64,000 nt of DNA, from NCBI GenBank assembly GCA_905234495.1, contig CAJOHE010000005.1, forward strand, positions 54,455 to 118,454, in the 5' to 3' direction. The stretch's first letter is position 1. Each line of letters begins with the position of its first letter. The DNA comes from an uncultured Eubacterium sp. GTDB lineage: Bacteria; Bacillota; Clostridia; Oscillospirales; Acutalibacteraceae. Below the pieces are notes generated by a model. The model had not been told where the DNA came from and made no database searches. It saw only the letters and a program-made list of their open reading frames with translations. Of this stretch, positions 52,309 to 61,731 are shown piece after piece. The position numbers and the translations under genes were made by a program.

Positions 52309-54255
52309 ATGGCAGAAGAAAAACGTTATGTGGGCGTGAAGGAGAATCTTGCGTACGGCTTTGCAAACGCGGGGCAGGTGTTCGGCTACAACCTTGTTGC
52401 CGGAGGATATCTCTCGCTCTTTTTTATCAAGGTTTTCGGCATACCCGAGCAGGCGGTTGCAACGATGATTCTCGTCCTCGGCATATGGGACACGGTCAAC
52501 GACCCGATTATGGGCGGCGTTATCGACAGGACGAGGACAAAATACGGCAAGCTTCGTCCGTACCTTCTCTTTGTTCCGCTGCCCCTTGCGATTGCGACGA
52601 TAATGCTTTTCGCGGGCCCCGAAATTCTCAGCGACGTAAAGACGACGACGGTAAAGATTATCTATATGTATGTCTCGTATTTCATATGGGAATTCCTCTA
52701 CACGATAGGCGACGTGCCGTTCTGGGGAATGAGCACCGCGATTTCGCCCTCAACCTCCGACAGGACGAGGGCAATCTCAACCGCGCGCTTCCTCTCAAGC
52801 CTCATCGGCGGACTGTCCCTCACCTTCCTTGCGATAATGATGGATTTGTCAAACAGGGGCGTGTGGGGGCTCAGACTCTCGCAGGATTTCCTGATTCTCG
52901 CGGTAATCGCGGCGATAATGCTCGTCGGTCTTTTCTCACTCGCGGGCAGGAAGACGAGGGAAAGAGTCGTTCAGTCGGTAAGGGAGCCTTCCGTTTTAGA
53001 GGGCTTCAAAGTTATGGTGAAAAACAGACCGCTTCTGATGATTATCCTCGGAAACGTGCTCGGCTCGCTCACGGGAATCGCGGGCGTGTTTCAGACCTAC
53101 TATTATTCCGAGGTTTTAAATCTCAACTCGGCGGTGCTTTGGATATCGCTTCCGGGAACGATTTTCGGCTTCCTGACGTATCTGCTTATCCCGAAGCTCA
53201 AGAAGAAGCTCGACAACAGGCAGATTGTTCTTTTAAACATTGTCTGCCGCTTCATCGTCGGCAGCTGCGTGTTCCTTGCGGGACTTAATTTCTACCGCAC
53301 GAATATTCTCGTCATCTCAATTCTTCTGATGATTCAGAATTTCATCTTCAGCTTCTTCAACACGATTAATATGGTAATACCTACCGAAATGATAGGCGAT
53401 ACTGTTGACTATATGGAATGGAAAACGGGCGAGAGAAACGAGGGCGTCAGCTTCTCTGTTCTCACCTTTGTCGGCAAGCTCACGGGCTCGGTTTCAACCT
53501 CGCTTGCAACGGCGCTTCTGCCGATAATCGGGCTGAGCTTTACCCAGCATCCCGACGGCACCCAGACCGCCAACAAGGGCGAACACACCGACCTTGCAAT
53601 CTGGGCGCTCTTCACGATTGTACCGTGGGCGCTCGGGCTGATTTCAATCATTCCGTATCTCTTCTACAACCTCACGGGCAAGCGCCTTGAAACTATCAGG
53701 GAAGAGATGATTACCCGCCGCGAGGAGCTTGCAAAGCAGGCTTCAAGCGACGACGAGGACGACGTTTACTACAATATGGACGTCCGCCTTGAAGAGGACG
53801 CCGAAAAGGTGCAGAGGGAGGTTGAGGCGGTTAAGCGCTTTGTTGATACGGTTAAAAAATCGTCAATCTCATCCCCGCTTCTTATTGTCCGCCTCGTGCT
53901 CTTCTTTACGCCCCTTGCCTCGATGTGTCTGCCGATGTACGGCGACGTGAGCCTCATCTCGCTCATTACGGGGCTTGTGAAAAGCGAGGTCGCGATAGGC
54001 GACGTGCTTATGCCGCTCATCAGTATGGCTCTCGTTGTGGTGCTTTCGCTTGCGGTGATTATCTCGTCGCTCTTCTCGTGTACGAAGCACGGGCTTCTCA
54101 GGAATATGCTTCTGAGCATTATCAACACCGCGGTGTTCGTTTCGCTCGGAATTGTCATCGGCGGTATGGGCGCGGGCTGGTACGTCACCCTCGCGATATA
54201 CCTTGCCGAAATAGTTTTGCACATACTCTGCGACAGAAAATTAAAGGATGAATAA
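52309..54255 (+). CDS. GPH-family sugar:cation symporter with C-terminal membrane extension
   Basis: The 648-residue protein begins with a MelB/LacS-type transporter of about twelve helices: DTVNDPIMGGVIDRTRTKYGKLRPYLLF is the family's helix 2-3 region (read in parts). The first 470 residues fit the usual GPH length. After them come a Lys/Glu-rich linker (about 470-520) and a further segment with about four helices (520-648). The linker contains DDEDDVYYNM, so it looks cytosolic. Typical GPH members end near 450-500, or carry an EIIA domain rather than helices. The sugar is unknown; an alpha-galactosidase lies 5 kb downstream. Confidence 0.88.
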   Translation: MAEEKRYVGVKENLAYGFANAGQVFGYNLVAGGYLSLFFIKVFGIPEQAVATMILVLGIWDTVNDPIMGGVIDRTRTKYGKLRPYLLFVPLPLAIATIMLFAGPEILSDVKTTTVKIIYMYVSYFIWEFLYTIGDVPFWGMSTAISPSTSDRTRAISTARFLSSLIGGLSLTFLAIMMDLSNRGVWGLRLSQDFLILAVIAAIMLVGLFSLAGRKTRERVVQSVREPSVLEGFKVMVKNRPLLMIILGNVLGSLTGIAGVFQTYYYSEVLNLNSAVLWISLPGTIFGFLTYLLIPKLKKKLDNRQIVLLNIVCRFIVGSCVFLAGLNFYRTNILVISILLMIQNFIFSFFNTINMVIPTEMIGDTVDYMEWKTGERNEGVSFSVLTFVGKLTGSVSTSLATALLPIIGLSFTQHPDGTQTANKGEHTDLAIWALFTIVPWALGLISIIPYLFYNLTGKRLETIREEMITRREELAKQASSDDEDDVYYNMDVRLEEDAEKVQREVEAVKRFVDTVKKSSISSPLLIVRLVLFFTPLASMCLPMYGDVSLISLITGLVKSEVAIGDVLMPLISMALVVVLSLAVIISSLFSCTKHGLLRNMLLSIINTAVFVSLGIVIGGMGAGWYVTLAIYLAEIVLHILCDRKLKDE

Positions 54256-54256
54256 T

Positions 54257-54538
54257 ATGATTACAAAAGAAGAGGTTTTAAGGCTTGCGGCGCTCGCGCA
54301 TCTTAAGGTCAGGGAGAACGAGCTTGAAAAGCTGATGAAGGATATGGACGAAATCATCGCCTTCGCGGACAGGATTAACCGCGAGGTGGGCGACGACCCG
54401 ATTATGCCTTTTGACGAAAGCGCCGTAAATATGAACGACCTTCGCGAGGACAACGTTGAGCCTTCCACGGACAGGGAAAGGCTTTTTGAAAACGGAAGTA
54501 CCGCGCACGGTCTGTTCTGCATGGAGGTCAGCATATGA
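54257..54538 (+). CDS. gatC: Asp/Glu-tRNA amidotransferase subunit C
   Basis: The 93-residue subunit stabilises GatA and GatB in the complex that makes Gln-tRNA (and Asn-tRNA) by transamidation. MITKEEVLRLAALAHLKVRE and PFDESAVNMNDLREDNVEPS are the family pattern. I chose the ATG at 54257, with AAAGGA 8 bases upstream. It overlaps gatA by four bases (ATGA). Confidence 0.95.
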   Translation: MITKEEVLRLAALAHLKVRENELEKLMKDMDEIIAFADRINREVGDDPIMPFDESAVNMNDLREDNVEPSTDRERLFENGSTAHGLFCMEVSI

Positions 54539-55986
54539 GAGAGGTTATCGCCCCCATGGCGGAGCTTCTGAGAAAAAGGGAAATATCGGCGGACGACCTG
54601 ATTACGTTTAAGTATATGGACGCTCTCCGGGACGACGCCTTCAACACCTACGCCGAAAAGGATTTGGACAAGGCGAGCGATATGGCGATAGAGGCGGACA
54701 AGGCTATCGCAAGGGGCGAGGGAACCCTTCTCACGGGCATCCCGATGGCGCTCAAGGACAATATCTGCTCCGACGGCTACCCCACAACCTGCGGCTCAGT
54801 GATGCTTGCCGACTACCGCCCCTTCTACGACGCTACGGCGTGGGCGAGGCTTAAGGCGCAGGGCGCGGTTCTGCTCGGCAAGACGAATATGGACGAGTTT
54901 GCCATGGGCTCAACGAGCGAGACGTGCTGTAACGGCGCGCCGAAAAATCCGAGAAATCCGAAATACGTTGCGGGCGGTTCCTCCGGCGGAGCGGCTGCGG
55001 CGGTCTGCGCAAATCTTGCGGCGTATGCCCTCGGCTCGGACACGGGCGGTTCTGTCCGTCAGCCCGCGGCGTTCTGCGGTATCGTCGGGCTCAAGCCCAC
55101 CTACGGCGCCGTGTCGCGCTACGGACTTATTGCCCATGCCTCGTCGCTTGACCAGATAGGCGTTCTTGCAAATTCGGTAAAGGATACGGCGATTGTCTTT
55201 GAGGCGATTGCGGGTAAGGACGAGCACGATATGACCACAGCCGACTTTGATTACAGCGGCATTTCAGACAGGCTTGAAAAGGATATGAAGGGGCTTAAAA
55301 TCGGTATTGCGAGGGAATTCTTAAACGGCGCCGAGCCCGAGGTCGTCAGCGCGGTTATGAACACCGCAAAATTTTATGAGGACAACGGGGCGGATATTAT
55401 TGAGTTTTCCTTCCCCGCGCTTGAAAACGCGCTTTCCGTTTACTACATCATCGCCTGCGCCGAGGCTTCCTCAAACCTCGGACGCTACGACGGCGTTCGC
55501 TACGGCTACCGTTCCTTCCTCCGGGGCTATGAAGGGACGATGATTGACACCCGCACCGAGGGCTTCGGCGACGAGGTCAAAAGGCGGATTATGCTCGGCA
55601 CCTACGTGCTCTCGTCGGGCTACTACGACGCATACTACAAAAAGGCGTGCGTGCTCAGAAGAAGGCTCTGCGCCGAGTTTGACAGGGTGTTTGAGCGCTG
55701 CGATATTCTTCTCGCACCGACCGCGCCGACGGGGGCGTTTCCCCTCGGCGAAAAGCTTGAATCACCCGTTGATATGTACCTCTCGGATATTGCGACGGTT
55801 CCCGCAAGCATCGCGGGGCTTCCCGCTTTGAGCATCCCTGCGGGGCTCGATAAAAACGGGCTTCCCGTCGGCGTTCAGCTCATCGGCAGGAAATTCGGCG
55901 AGGAGGATATTTTAAGCGCGGCGTACTTCTATGAGAAAAACGGCGATACGCCCGTTGAGGACTATGACGGGGGTGTGATTCTATGA
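54535..55986 (+). CDS. gatA: Asp/Glu-tRNA amidotransferase subunit A
   Basis: The 483-residue amidase releases ammonia from glutamine. The Ser-Ser-Lys triad is visible: Lys in PMALKDNICSDG, the first Ser in GGSSGGAAAAV and the nucleophile Ser in GSDTGGSVRQPAAFCG. It overlaps both neighbours by four bases, so the three subunits are co-translated. Confidence 0.98.
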   Translation: MREVIAPMAELLRKREISADDLITFKYMDALRDDAFNTYAEKDLDKASDMAIEADKAIARGEGTLLTGIPMALKDNICSDGYPTTCGSVMLADYRPFYDATAWARLKAQGAVLLGKTNMDEFAMGSTSETCCNGAPKNPRNPKYVAGGSSGGAAAAVCANLAAYALGSDTGGSVRQPAAFCGIVGLKPTYGAVSRYGLIAHASSLDQIGVLANSVKDTAIVFEAIAGKDEHDMTTADFDYSGISDRLEKDMKGLKIGIAREFLNGAEPEVVSAVMNTAKFYEDNGADIIEFSFPALENALSVYYIIACAEASSNLGRYDGVRYGYRSFLRGYEGTMIDTRTEGFGDEVKRRIMLGTYVLSSGYYDAYYKKACVLRRRLCAEFDRVFERCDILLAPTAPTGAFPLGEKLESPVDMYLSDIATVPASIAGLPALSIPAGLDKNGLPVGVQLIGRKFGEEDILSAAYFYEKNGDTPVEDYDGGVIL

Positions 55987-57395
55987 GTTATAAACTTGTC
56001 TGCGGAATTGAAACCCACGTCGAGCTTGCGACGAAAACAAAGATTTTCTGCTCCTGCACGACTGCCTTCGGCGGCAAGCCCAACACGCAGTGCTGCCCCA
56101 TCTGCACCGGTCAGCCGGGTGCGCTTCCCGTCCTCAACAAAAAGGCGGTTGAATACGCCGTGAGAGCGGGGCTTGCGGTTGGCTGCAAAATAAATAATTA
56201 TTCCCACACCGACAGGAAAAACTATTTCTATCCCGATTTGCCGAAGGCTTACCAGATTTCCCAGTTTGACGAGCCCCTCTGCGAAAACGGCTTCGTTGAG
56301 CTTTCGTCGGGAAAGAGAATCGGCATTGAGCGAATCCACATCGAGGAGGACGCGGGCAAGCTTTTTCACGACGCGGAAAACACCTATGTCGACTACAACC
56401 GAAGCGGCGTTCCGCTGATTGAGATTGTCTCGGCGCCCGAAATTGAAACGCCTGAGGAGGCGAGGGAATACGCCGAAAAGCTCAGGCTCATTATGCTGAA
56501 TATCGGCGTGTCCGACTGCAAGATGCAGGAGGGCTCGATGCGCTGCGACGTAAACGTTTCACTTCACAGGGAGGGCGAGCCCTTCGGCACGAGAACGGAA
56601 ATCAAAAACCTCGGCTCGCTTTCAAACATCGTCAGGGCGGTTGAGCTTGAGATGAAAAGGCAGGAGGAAATCCTGAGTTCGGGCGGAAAGGTCGTTCAGT
56701 CCACAATGCGCTACGACGAGAAGGGCGACCGCGTTCACGTCCTTCGCATCAAGGAAAATGCCGACGACTACCGCTACTTCCCCGAGCCCGACGTTCCGCG
56801 CTTTTACGTATCCGACGAGGAAATTGAGCGTATCAGGGCAGAGCTTCCCGAGCTTCCCGACAAGAGGCTTGAGAGGTATATCGCGATGGGGCTCAATCCC
56901 AAAAAAGCGGCGCTCATATATAAGTACAGAAACGTGACGGCGTTTTTTGAAGAGGCAATAAGCCTCGGCGCAAAAGCCGAAACCGCGCTCAATCTGATTA
57001 TCTCGACGGTCTTTGCAGCGCTTAAAACCGAGGACGACAGGGAAAGCTTTGAGCTTCGCATCACGACCGGGCAGTTTGTAAAGCTCGCGGCGCTCATTGA
57101 TGAGAAAAAAATCAACGCCGCAAAGGGCAAGGCGGTTCTTTCAAAAATGCTTGAATGCGGCAAGAGCGCGGACGAGCTTCTCAGCGAGGACGAGCTCAGA
57201 GAGCTTTCGGACGAGGACCTTGAGGCGGTGTGCAAAACCGCCGTTATATCAAATCCGAAAGCCGTGAACGATTACAGATACGGCAAGGAAAAGGCTATGA
57301 ACGCGCTTCTCGGTTTCGTTATGAAAGCCACGCGCGGAAAAGCCGACACAGAAAAGGCGAAGGAAATAATTCAAAGCGTAATTCGTAATTCGTAA
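55983..57395 (+). CDS. gatB: Asp/Glu-tRNA amidotransferase subunit B
   Basis: The 470-residue kinase subunit activates the tRNA-bound Glu or Asp. CGIETHVELATKTKIFC, the Cys zinc site CCPICTGQPG, and the tail domain HRYG-type KAVNDYRYGKEKAMNALLGF are conserved. It is coupled to gatA by an ATGA overlap and ends in a terminator. Confidence 0.98.
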   Translation: MSYKLVCGIETHVELATKTKIFCSCTTAFGGKPNTQCCPICTGQPGALPVLNKKAVEYAVRAGLAVGCKINNYSHTDRKNYFYPDLPKAYQISQFDEPLCENGFVELSSGKRIGIERIHIEEDAGKLFHDAENTYVDYNRSGVPLIEIVSAPEIETPEEAREYAEKLRLIMLNIGVSDCKMQEGSMRCDVNVSLHREGEPFGTRTEIKNLGSLSNIVRAVELEMKRQEEILSSGGKVVQSTMRYDEKGDRVHVLRIKENADDYRYFPEPDVPRFYVSDEEIERIRAELPELPDKRLERYIAMGLNPKKAALIYKYRNVTAFFEEAISLGAKAETALNLIISTVFAALKTEDDRESFELRITTGQFVKLAALIDEKKINAAKGKAVLSKMLECGKSADELLSEDELRELSDEDLEAVCKTAVISNPKAVNDYRYGKEKAMNALLGFVMKATRGKADTEKAKEIIQSVIRNS

Positions 57396-57399
57396 TGCG

Positions 57400-57432
57400 C
57401 AATTATCGGGCGGCTGCGGTCGCCCGTTTTTT
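57400..57432 (+). terminator. Terminator of gatCAB
   Basis: CGGGCG (57407-57412) pairs with CGCCCG (57421-57426), followed by six T. A few AATTCGTAATTC units sit just before it. Confidence 0.83.
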
Positions 57433-57528
57433 ATATACAAGGGGAATAACATCAAAAAAGTCAATCCCCTACAGGTTGTGGTGATTGTGAACAGATTGTA
57501 AATCTCACCCGCCTATATGCGGTTTTTA

Positions 57529-57557
57529 TTGAAAAAAGGCACAATATGTGGTATAAT
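57529..57557 (+). promoter_or_regulatory. Promoter of the nfeD operon
   Basis: TTGAAA (57529-57534) is 17 bases before TATAAT (57552-57557), with about 107 bases to the nfeD start. Confidence 0.8.
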
Positions 57558-57577
57558 ATAGCCAAGATGAGGACAAA

Positions 57578-57661
57578 ATGAGAAGCAAAAAAACGGCAGT
57601 GATTTCTGCCGTATTCTCATATATAATCCCATCTGAAAACGATAATGCCGGGGAGGTGTAA
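57578..57661 (+). CDS. Possible 27-residue leader peptide before nfeD
   Basis: A 27-codon frame, MRSKKTAVISAVFSYIIPS then ENDNAGEV, starts at an ATG with GAGGA 4-5 bases upstream and ends two bases before the nfeD ATG. The middle is hydrophobic, with two basic residues ahead of it, as in small membrane peptides. A strong hairpin (57593-57612) falls inside it; on the opposite strand that hairpin plus a T-run would be a terminator. Chance ORFs of this length are common, so it is only a candidate. Confidence 0.35.
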   Translation: MRSKKTAVISAVFSYIIPSENDNAGEV

Positions 57662-57663
57662 GT

Positions 57664-58119
57664 ATGGCAGGCATTACATTCGGTTCAATCAACACGGTCG
57701 TTATTCTGTGGGCTGCAGCGATAATTGTTTTTGCTGTGCTCGAGGCTGTAACCGTTCAGCTTGTATCAATATGGTTTGTCTTCGGCTCGGTTGCGGGACT
57801 TGTTGCCGCGCTGCTCGGAGCACCCGTGTATGTACAGGTTATCGCGTTCATAGCAGTCAGCGTTATTGCGCTGCTTGTCACACGCCCCCTTGTCAGAAAG
57901 CGCCTGAAGCCCAACGTCGTTCCCACGAACGCCGACAGGGTTATCGGTAAACACGGCACGGTCTTCGAGGAAATCAACAACGAAAACGGCACGGGACTTG
58001 TCAAGGTTGAAGGACAGTTCTGGAGCGCGAGGGCAGAGGACGGCGAAATCCTTCCGCCCGAGACAGGCGTTGAGGTTCTCAGAATCGAGGGCGCAAAAAT
58101 CATAGTTAAAAAAGCTTAA
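57664..58119 (+). CDS. NfeD-family membrane protein
   Basis: The 151-residue protein has two or three N-terminal helices and a C-terminal OB-fold-like NfeD domain (KHGTVFEEINNENGTGLVKVEG-type sequence, read in parts). Short NfeD proteins usually partner with SPFH/stomatin proteins, and here the stomatin gene follows. Together they are thought to organise membrane regions. GGGGAGG lies before the ATG. Confidence 0.88.
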   Translation: MAGITFGSINTVVILWAAAIIVFAVLEAVTVQLVSIWFVFGSVAGLVAALLGAPVYVQVIAFIAVSVIALLVTRPLVRKRLKPNVVPTNADRVIGKHGTVFEEINNENGTGLVKVEGQFWSARAEDGEILPPETGVEVLRIEGAKIIVKKA

Positions 58120-58146
58120 CGGCTTAAAGTATAAAGGAGAATTATT

Positions 58147-59073
58147 ATGGTAGGCTATATCATCATTGTATTAATTATTATCGCTGTTCTGGCACTTGTT
58201 TTTGCCAACATCAGAATCGTTCCGCAGTCAAAGGCATTCGTTATCGAAAGACTCGGAACCTACTACAAGACCTGGGAAACCGGTCTCAATCTCAAATTAC
58301 CGTTTGTTGACAGGATTGCAAAAATCGTTTCCTTAAAGGAGCAGGTTGTTGACTTTCCGCCGCAGCCCGTTATCACAAAGGATAACGTAACAATGCAGAT
58401 TGACACGGTAGTATTCTATCAGATTACAGACCCGAAGCTCTACACCTACGGCGTTGAAAGCCCGCTTTCGGCTATCGAAAATCTTTCGGCAACAACGCTT
58501 CGTAACATCATCGGCGAGCTTGAGCTTGACTCAACCCTTACCTCGCGTGACACAATCAACGCCAAAATCAGGGTTATCCTTGACGAGGCAACCGACCCGT
58601 GGGGCATCAAGGTAAACCGCGTTGAGCTCAAAAACATCATCCCGCCCAGAGAGATTCAGGACGCGATGGAAAAGCAGATGAAGGCAGAGCGTGAGAGAAG
58701 AGAGGCAATCCTTCGCGCAGAGGGTGAAAAGCAGTCGAGAATCCTTGTTGCAGAGGGACATAAGGAGTCCAAAATCCTCGAGGCAGAGGCTGAAAAGCAG
58801 TCGGCAATTCTTCACGCCGAGGCTGTTAAGGAAGCCAAAATCCGCGAGGCTGAGGGTGAGGCTCAGGCAATCGCAACCGTTCAGCAGGCAGAGGCTGACG
58901 CAATCAAGCTTCTCAACGAGGCAAACGCAAACGACGCAGTTCTCAGACTCAAGTCACTTGACGCCTTTGCAAAGGCTGCCGACGGTCAGGCTACAAAGAT
59001 TATCATTCCTTCGGAGATTCAGGGCGTTGCAGGCCTTGCAGAGGGTGTAATCGAAGCCGTAAAGGATAAATAA
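58147..59073 (+). CDS. SPFH/stomatin-like membrane scaffold protein
   Basis: The 308-residue protein has one N-terminal membrane helix, an SPFH/Band-7 domain (QSKAFVIERLGTYYKTWETG to about residue 170), and a long Glu/Ala-rich coiled coil (170-260) that drives oligomerisation. It resembles QmcA/PHB-type proteins that form large cages at membrane microdomains. It lies between nfeD and pspC with good ribosome sites. Confidence 0.92.
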   Translation: MVGYIIIVLIIIAVLALVFANIRIVPQSKAFVIERLGTYYKTWETGLNLKLPFVDRIAKIVSLKEQVVDFPPQPVITKDNVTMQIDTVVFYQITDPKLYTYGVESPLSAIENLSATTLRNIIGELELDSTLTSRDTINAKIRVILDEATDPWGIKVNRVELKNIIPPREIQDAMEKQMKAERERREAILRAEGEKQSRILVAEGHKESKILEAEAEKQSAILHAEAVKEAKIREAEGEAQAIATVQQAEADAIKLLNEANANDAVLRLKSLDAFAKAADGQATKIIIPSEIQGVAGLAEGVIEAVKDK

Positions 59074-59083
59074 AGGAGTTATT

Positions 59084-59311
59084 ATGAACGATAAAAAGCT
59101 GTACCGCAACACCGAAAACGCCATGCTTGCGGGCGTGTGCGCGGGACTTGCGGAATATTTTGAGATGGACGCGACGGTCATCAGACTTATCTGGGTGTTC
59201 GTAATCCTTCTCGGCGGCTCGGGAGTTATCGCATACATCGTGTGCGCGTTGGTAATCCCGCCGAAGCCGAAACTCAACACGGACGACTATTCCGATTTGA
59301 ACGAGGAATAA
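59084..59311 (+). CDS. PspC-domain small membrane protein
   Basis: The 75-residue protein has the PspC pattern: LYRNTENAMLAGVCAGLAEYF, then a membrane helix (VIRLIWVFVILLGGSGVIAYIV), and an acidic tail. PspC proteins take part in envelope-stress response and in some cases sit with stomatin-like partners. It is 11 bases after the stomatin gene and ends at a terminator. Confidence 0.9.
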   Translation: MNDKKLYRNTENAMLAGVCAGLAEYFEMDATVIRLIWVFVILLGGSGVIAYIVCALVIPPKPKLNTDDYSDLNEE

Positions 59312-59318
59312 AAGCAGG

Positions 59319-59347
59319 GGACTGTTCCGAAAGGGGCAGTCCTTTTA
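59319..59347 (+). terminator. Rho-independent terminator
   Basis: GGACTG (59319-59324) pairs with CAGTCC (59337-59342) and is followed by TTTTATTT. Confidence 0.75.
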
Positions 59348-59371
59348 TTTATATTATTAATAATTTATCTA

Positions 59372-59400
59372 TTGAAAATGAAAAACACATATGCTATTAT
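59372..59400 (+). promoter_or_regulatory. Promoter of the alpha-galactosidase gene
   Basis: TTGAAA (59372-59377) is 17 bases before TATTAT (59395-59400). The short leader to 59434 shows no clear operator. Confidence 0.65.
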
Positions 59401-59433
59401 AACGACTGAAACGAATTTCCGGAAGGTACTGTT

Positions 59434-61077
59434 ATGAATTACAGGTTTAACATTCAGTATTATGCAGACAATACCCATAAGTACACCTCTGAGCTTGACA
59501 ACGAGGATTTTTCCGTTGACCTCAAAGAGGACGGCGGGATAATCACCCTTACGCTTAATCCCAAGCGCCCCGTATCGTTTTCAACGTTTCAGATGTATTT
59601 CGACAATAAATTCAGCCCGACCGAAAAGCTTTTCACAAACGGTTATCAGAGCTGGACGGTCACAAAGGAATACTCGCCCGACGGTATGATGGACGAGTTC
59701 AATCCCCGCATCCTCGGTATGCAGAAAAAGAATTTCAACGTAATCGGCATATTCGGCTCGGGCGATTTGCTCTTCCACAGATACCCCGAGGAGCACGGCG
59801 TTTTCTACGGCTATTCCTACGCCTACATAAGAAACGGCGGCAATATCCGTCTTTACGGCTCGCTTTCCGAAAGGGTCGGCTACACGATTATCACCTTCGA
59901 CTCAAATCAGAGCATAATCTCGATTGAAAAGGATTTGGAGGGCGTGACCTTCACCGAGGAAAAGGAGCTTCTTTCCCTCGCGGTTATCGAGGACGGATAC
60001 GACGCTGCGTTTGACAGATACTTTGAGCTTATGAACATCGCAAAGCCGACGGCAAAGCGCGCCTGCGGCTACACCACGTGGTACAACTACTACACCAAGG
60101 TGACCGAGGACATCGTCTACCGCGACCTTGAGGCGATTTCAAAGCTTGAGCACAGGCTCGACATTTTCCAGATTGACGACGGCTACGAGAGAGCTGTCGG
60201 CGACTGGCTCGTATATGACAAAAAGAAATTCCCGAACGGTATGAAAAAGCCCGTTGAGCTGATTCATCAGCACGGTATGAAGGCGGGAATATGGCTTGCG
60301 CCGTTCGCGGTTACGCCGAAGTCCTATATTTACAAGGAGCACAAGGACTGGATTGTCTGCGACGACAGGGGCAGAAGGCGAATCACCTCCCACAACTGGG
60401 GCGGCTTCTACACGCTTGACATCTACAACGAGGAGGTCAGAAGCTACCTGCGTCAGGTCTTTGACACGGTGTTCAACGAGTGGGGCTACGATATGGTCAA
60501 GCTCGATTTCCTCTACGCCTGCTGCCTGATTTCGATTCACGGCAAGAGCAGGGGCGAGATTATGTGCGACGCCATCGACTTCCTTCGCGAGTGCTGCGGC
60601 GACCATATCATTCTCGGCTGCGGAACTCCGCTTCACCCCGCATTCGGCAAGTTTGAGTATTGCAGAGTGGGCGCCGACGTCGGACTCTGCTGGGAAAATA
60701 AGGCGTACGCCCGCGAGGACGTTTCCACCCAGCACACGCTGACAAACACGATGTACCGCCGCCACCTCGACGGCAGGGCGTGGCTCAACGACCCCGACGT
60801 TTTCCTGCTTCGCGACGCAAACATAAAGATGCCGCTTGAAAAGAGGGAAATCATCGCAAGGATAAACAGCCTTTTCGGCAATCTTCTTTTCGTGTCGGAC
60901 GACGTTTCGACGTACACAGAAAAGCAGATGAAAATATTTATTGACACAATTTCGCGCCCGAAGGCGAAAATTCTCAGCGTTGAGGCTGACGAAAAGAAAA
61001 ACGTTTTGATTAAATACGAGCTTGACGGCGAGAGCGCCGAATACGGCTTCAACATCGTTTCGGGCGAAACGGTATAG
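59434..61077 (+). CDS. Glycoside hydrolase of the GH36-type clan (alpha-galactosidase-like)
   Basis: The 547-residue enzyme has an N-terminal beta domain (to about 190) and a TIM-barrel core. Clan signatures are FQIDDGYERAVGDWL, GIWLAPF, and MVKLDFLYA, whose Asp (near 359) fits the nucleophile. A later RVGADVGLCWENK would supply the acid/base region. It is shorter than many GH36 enzymes (about 700), which fits the bacterial single-domain type. There is no signal peptide, so it should act in the cytoplasm on imported alpha-galactosides. Exact specificity is unproven. Confidence 0.85.
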   Translation: MNYRFNIQYYADNTHKYTSELDNEDFSVDLKEDGGIITLTLNPKRPVSFSTFQMYFDNKFSPTEKLFTNGYQSWTVTKEYSPDGMMDEFNPRILGMQKKNFNVIGIFGSGDLLFHRYPEEHGVFYGYSYAYIRNGGNIRLYGSLSERVGYTIITFDSNQSIISIEKDLEGVTFTEEKELLSLAVIEDGYDAAFDRYFELMNIAKPTAKRACGYTTWYNYYTKVTEDIVYRDLEAISKLEHRLDIFQIDDGYERAVGDWLVYDKKKFPNGMKKPVELIHQHGMKAGIWLAPFAVTPKSYIYKEHKDWIVCDDRGRRRITSHNWGGFYTLDIYNEEVRSYLRQVFDTVFNEWGYDMVKLDFLYACCLISIHGKSRGEIMCDAIDFLRECCGDHIILGCGTPLHPAFGKFEYCRVGADVGLCWENKAYAREDVSTQHTLTNTMYRRHLDGRAWLNDPDVFLLRDANIKMPLEKREIIARINSLFGNLLFVSDDVSTYTEKQMKIFIDTISRPKAKILSVEADEKKNVLIKYELDGESAEYGFNIVSGETV

Positions 61078-61088
61078 GAGGAAGAATT

Positions 61089-61688
61089 ATGCACATTGTC
61101 TGTCTTGATTTGGAGGGCGTACTCGTTCCCGAAATCTGGATTGCGTTTTCAAAGGAAAGCGGAATCCCCGAGCTCAGGCTCACCACAAGGGACGAGCCCG
61201 ACTACGACAAGCTTATGAACTACAGGCTTAAAATTCTCAAGGAACACGGCCTCGGTCTGAAGGAAATTCAGGCGACCATCGCAAAGATTGAGCCGATGGA
61301 GGGCGCAAGGGAATTTCTCGACGAGCTGAGAAAGCTCGGTCAGGTGCTCATTATCAGCGACACCTTCACCCAGTTTGCGGCGCCCCTTATGGCAAAGCTC
61401 GGCTATCCCACGATTTTCTGCAACGAGCTTGTTGTTGCCGAGGACGGCGAGGTTACGGGCTTTAAGATGAGATGCGAAAAGAGCAAGCTCACGACGGTAC
61501 GCGCACTTCAGTCAATCGGTTTTGAAACGATTGCGAGCGGCGACAGCTTCAACGACCTTGCGATGATTGAGGCGAGCAAGGCGGGCTTCCTCTTCCGCAC
61601 GACCGAGCAGATTAAGAAGGATTATCCGCAGTTCCCCGCGTTTGAAAGCTACGACGAGCTTCTTGACGCGATTAAAAACGCGATTTGA
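61089..61688 (+). CDS. thrH: ThrH-type HAD phosphatase (phosphoserine/homoserine)
   Basis: The 199-residue HAD enzyme starts MHIVCLDLEGVLVPEIW and has LIISDTFTQFAAPLM and ASGDSFNDLAMIE. In place of the usual first DxD, it has DLEG, a feature of ThrH. ThrH dephosphorylates phosphoserine and transfers phosphate to homoserine. It follows the alpha-galactosidase with AGGAGG and 11 bases, so the two share a transcript. A link to sugar use is not obvious. Confidence 0.9.
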   Translation: MHIVCLDLEGVLVPEIWIAFSKESGIPELRLTTRDEPDYDKLMNYRLKILKEHGLGLKEIQATIAKIEPMEGAREFLDELRKLGQVLIISDTFTQFAAPLMAKLGYPTIFCNELVVAEDGEVTGFKMRCEKSKLTTVRALQSIGFETIASGDSFNDLAMIEASKAGFLFRTTEQIKKDYPQFPAFESYDELLDAIKNAI

Positions 61689-61713
61689 CATCATATTATA
61701 ATAGGATTATAAT
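61685..61713 (+). promoter_or_regulatory. Promoter of tagD
   Basis: A perfect TTGACA (61685-61690), which overlaps the thrH stop, is 17 bases before a perfect TATAAT (61708-61713), 19 bases before the start. Confidence 0.85.
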
Positions 61714-61731
61714 ATAACCGAGGTGAAATTT

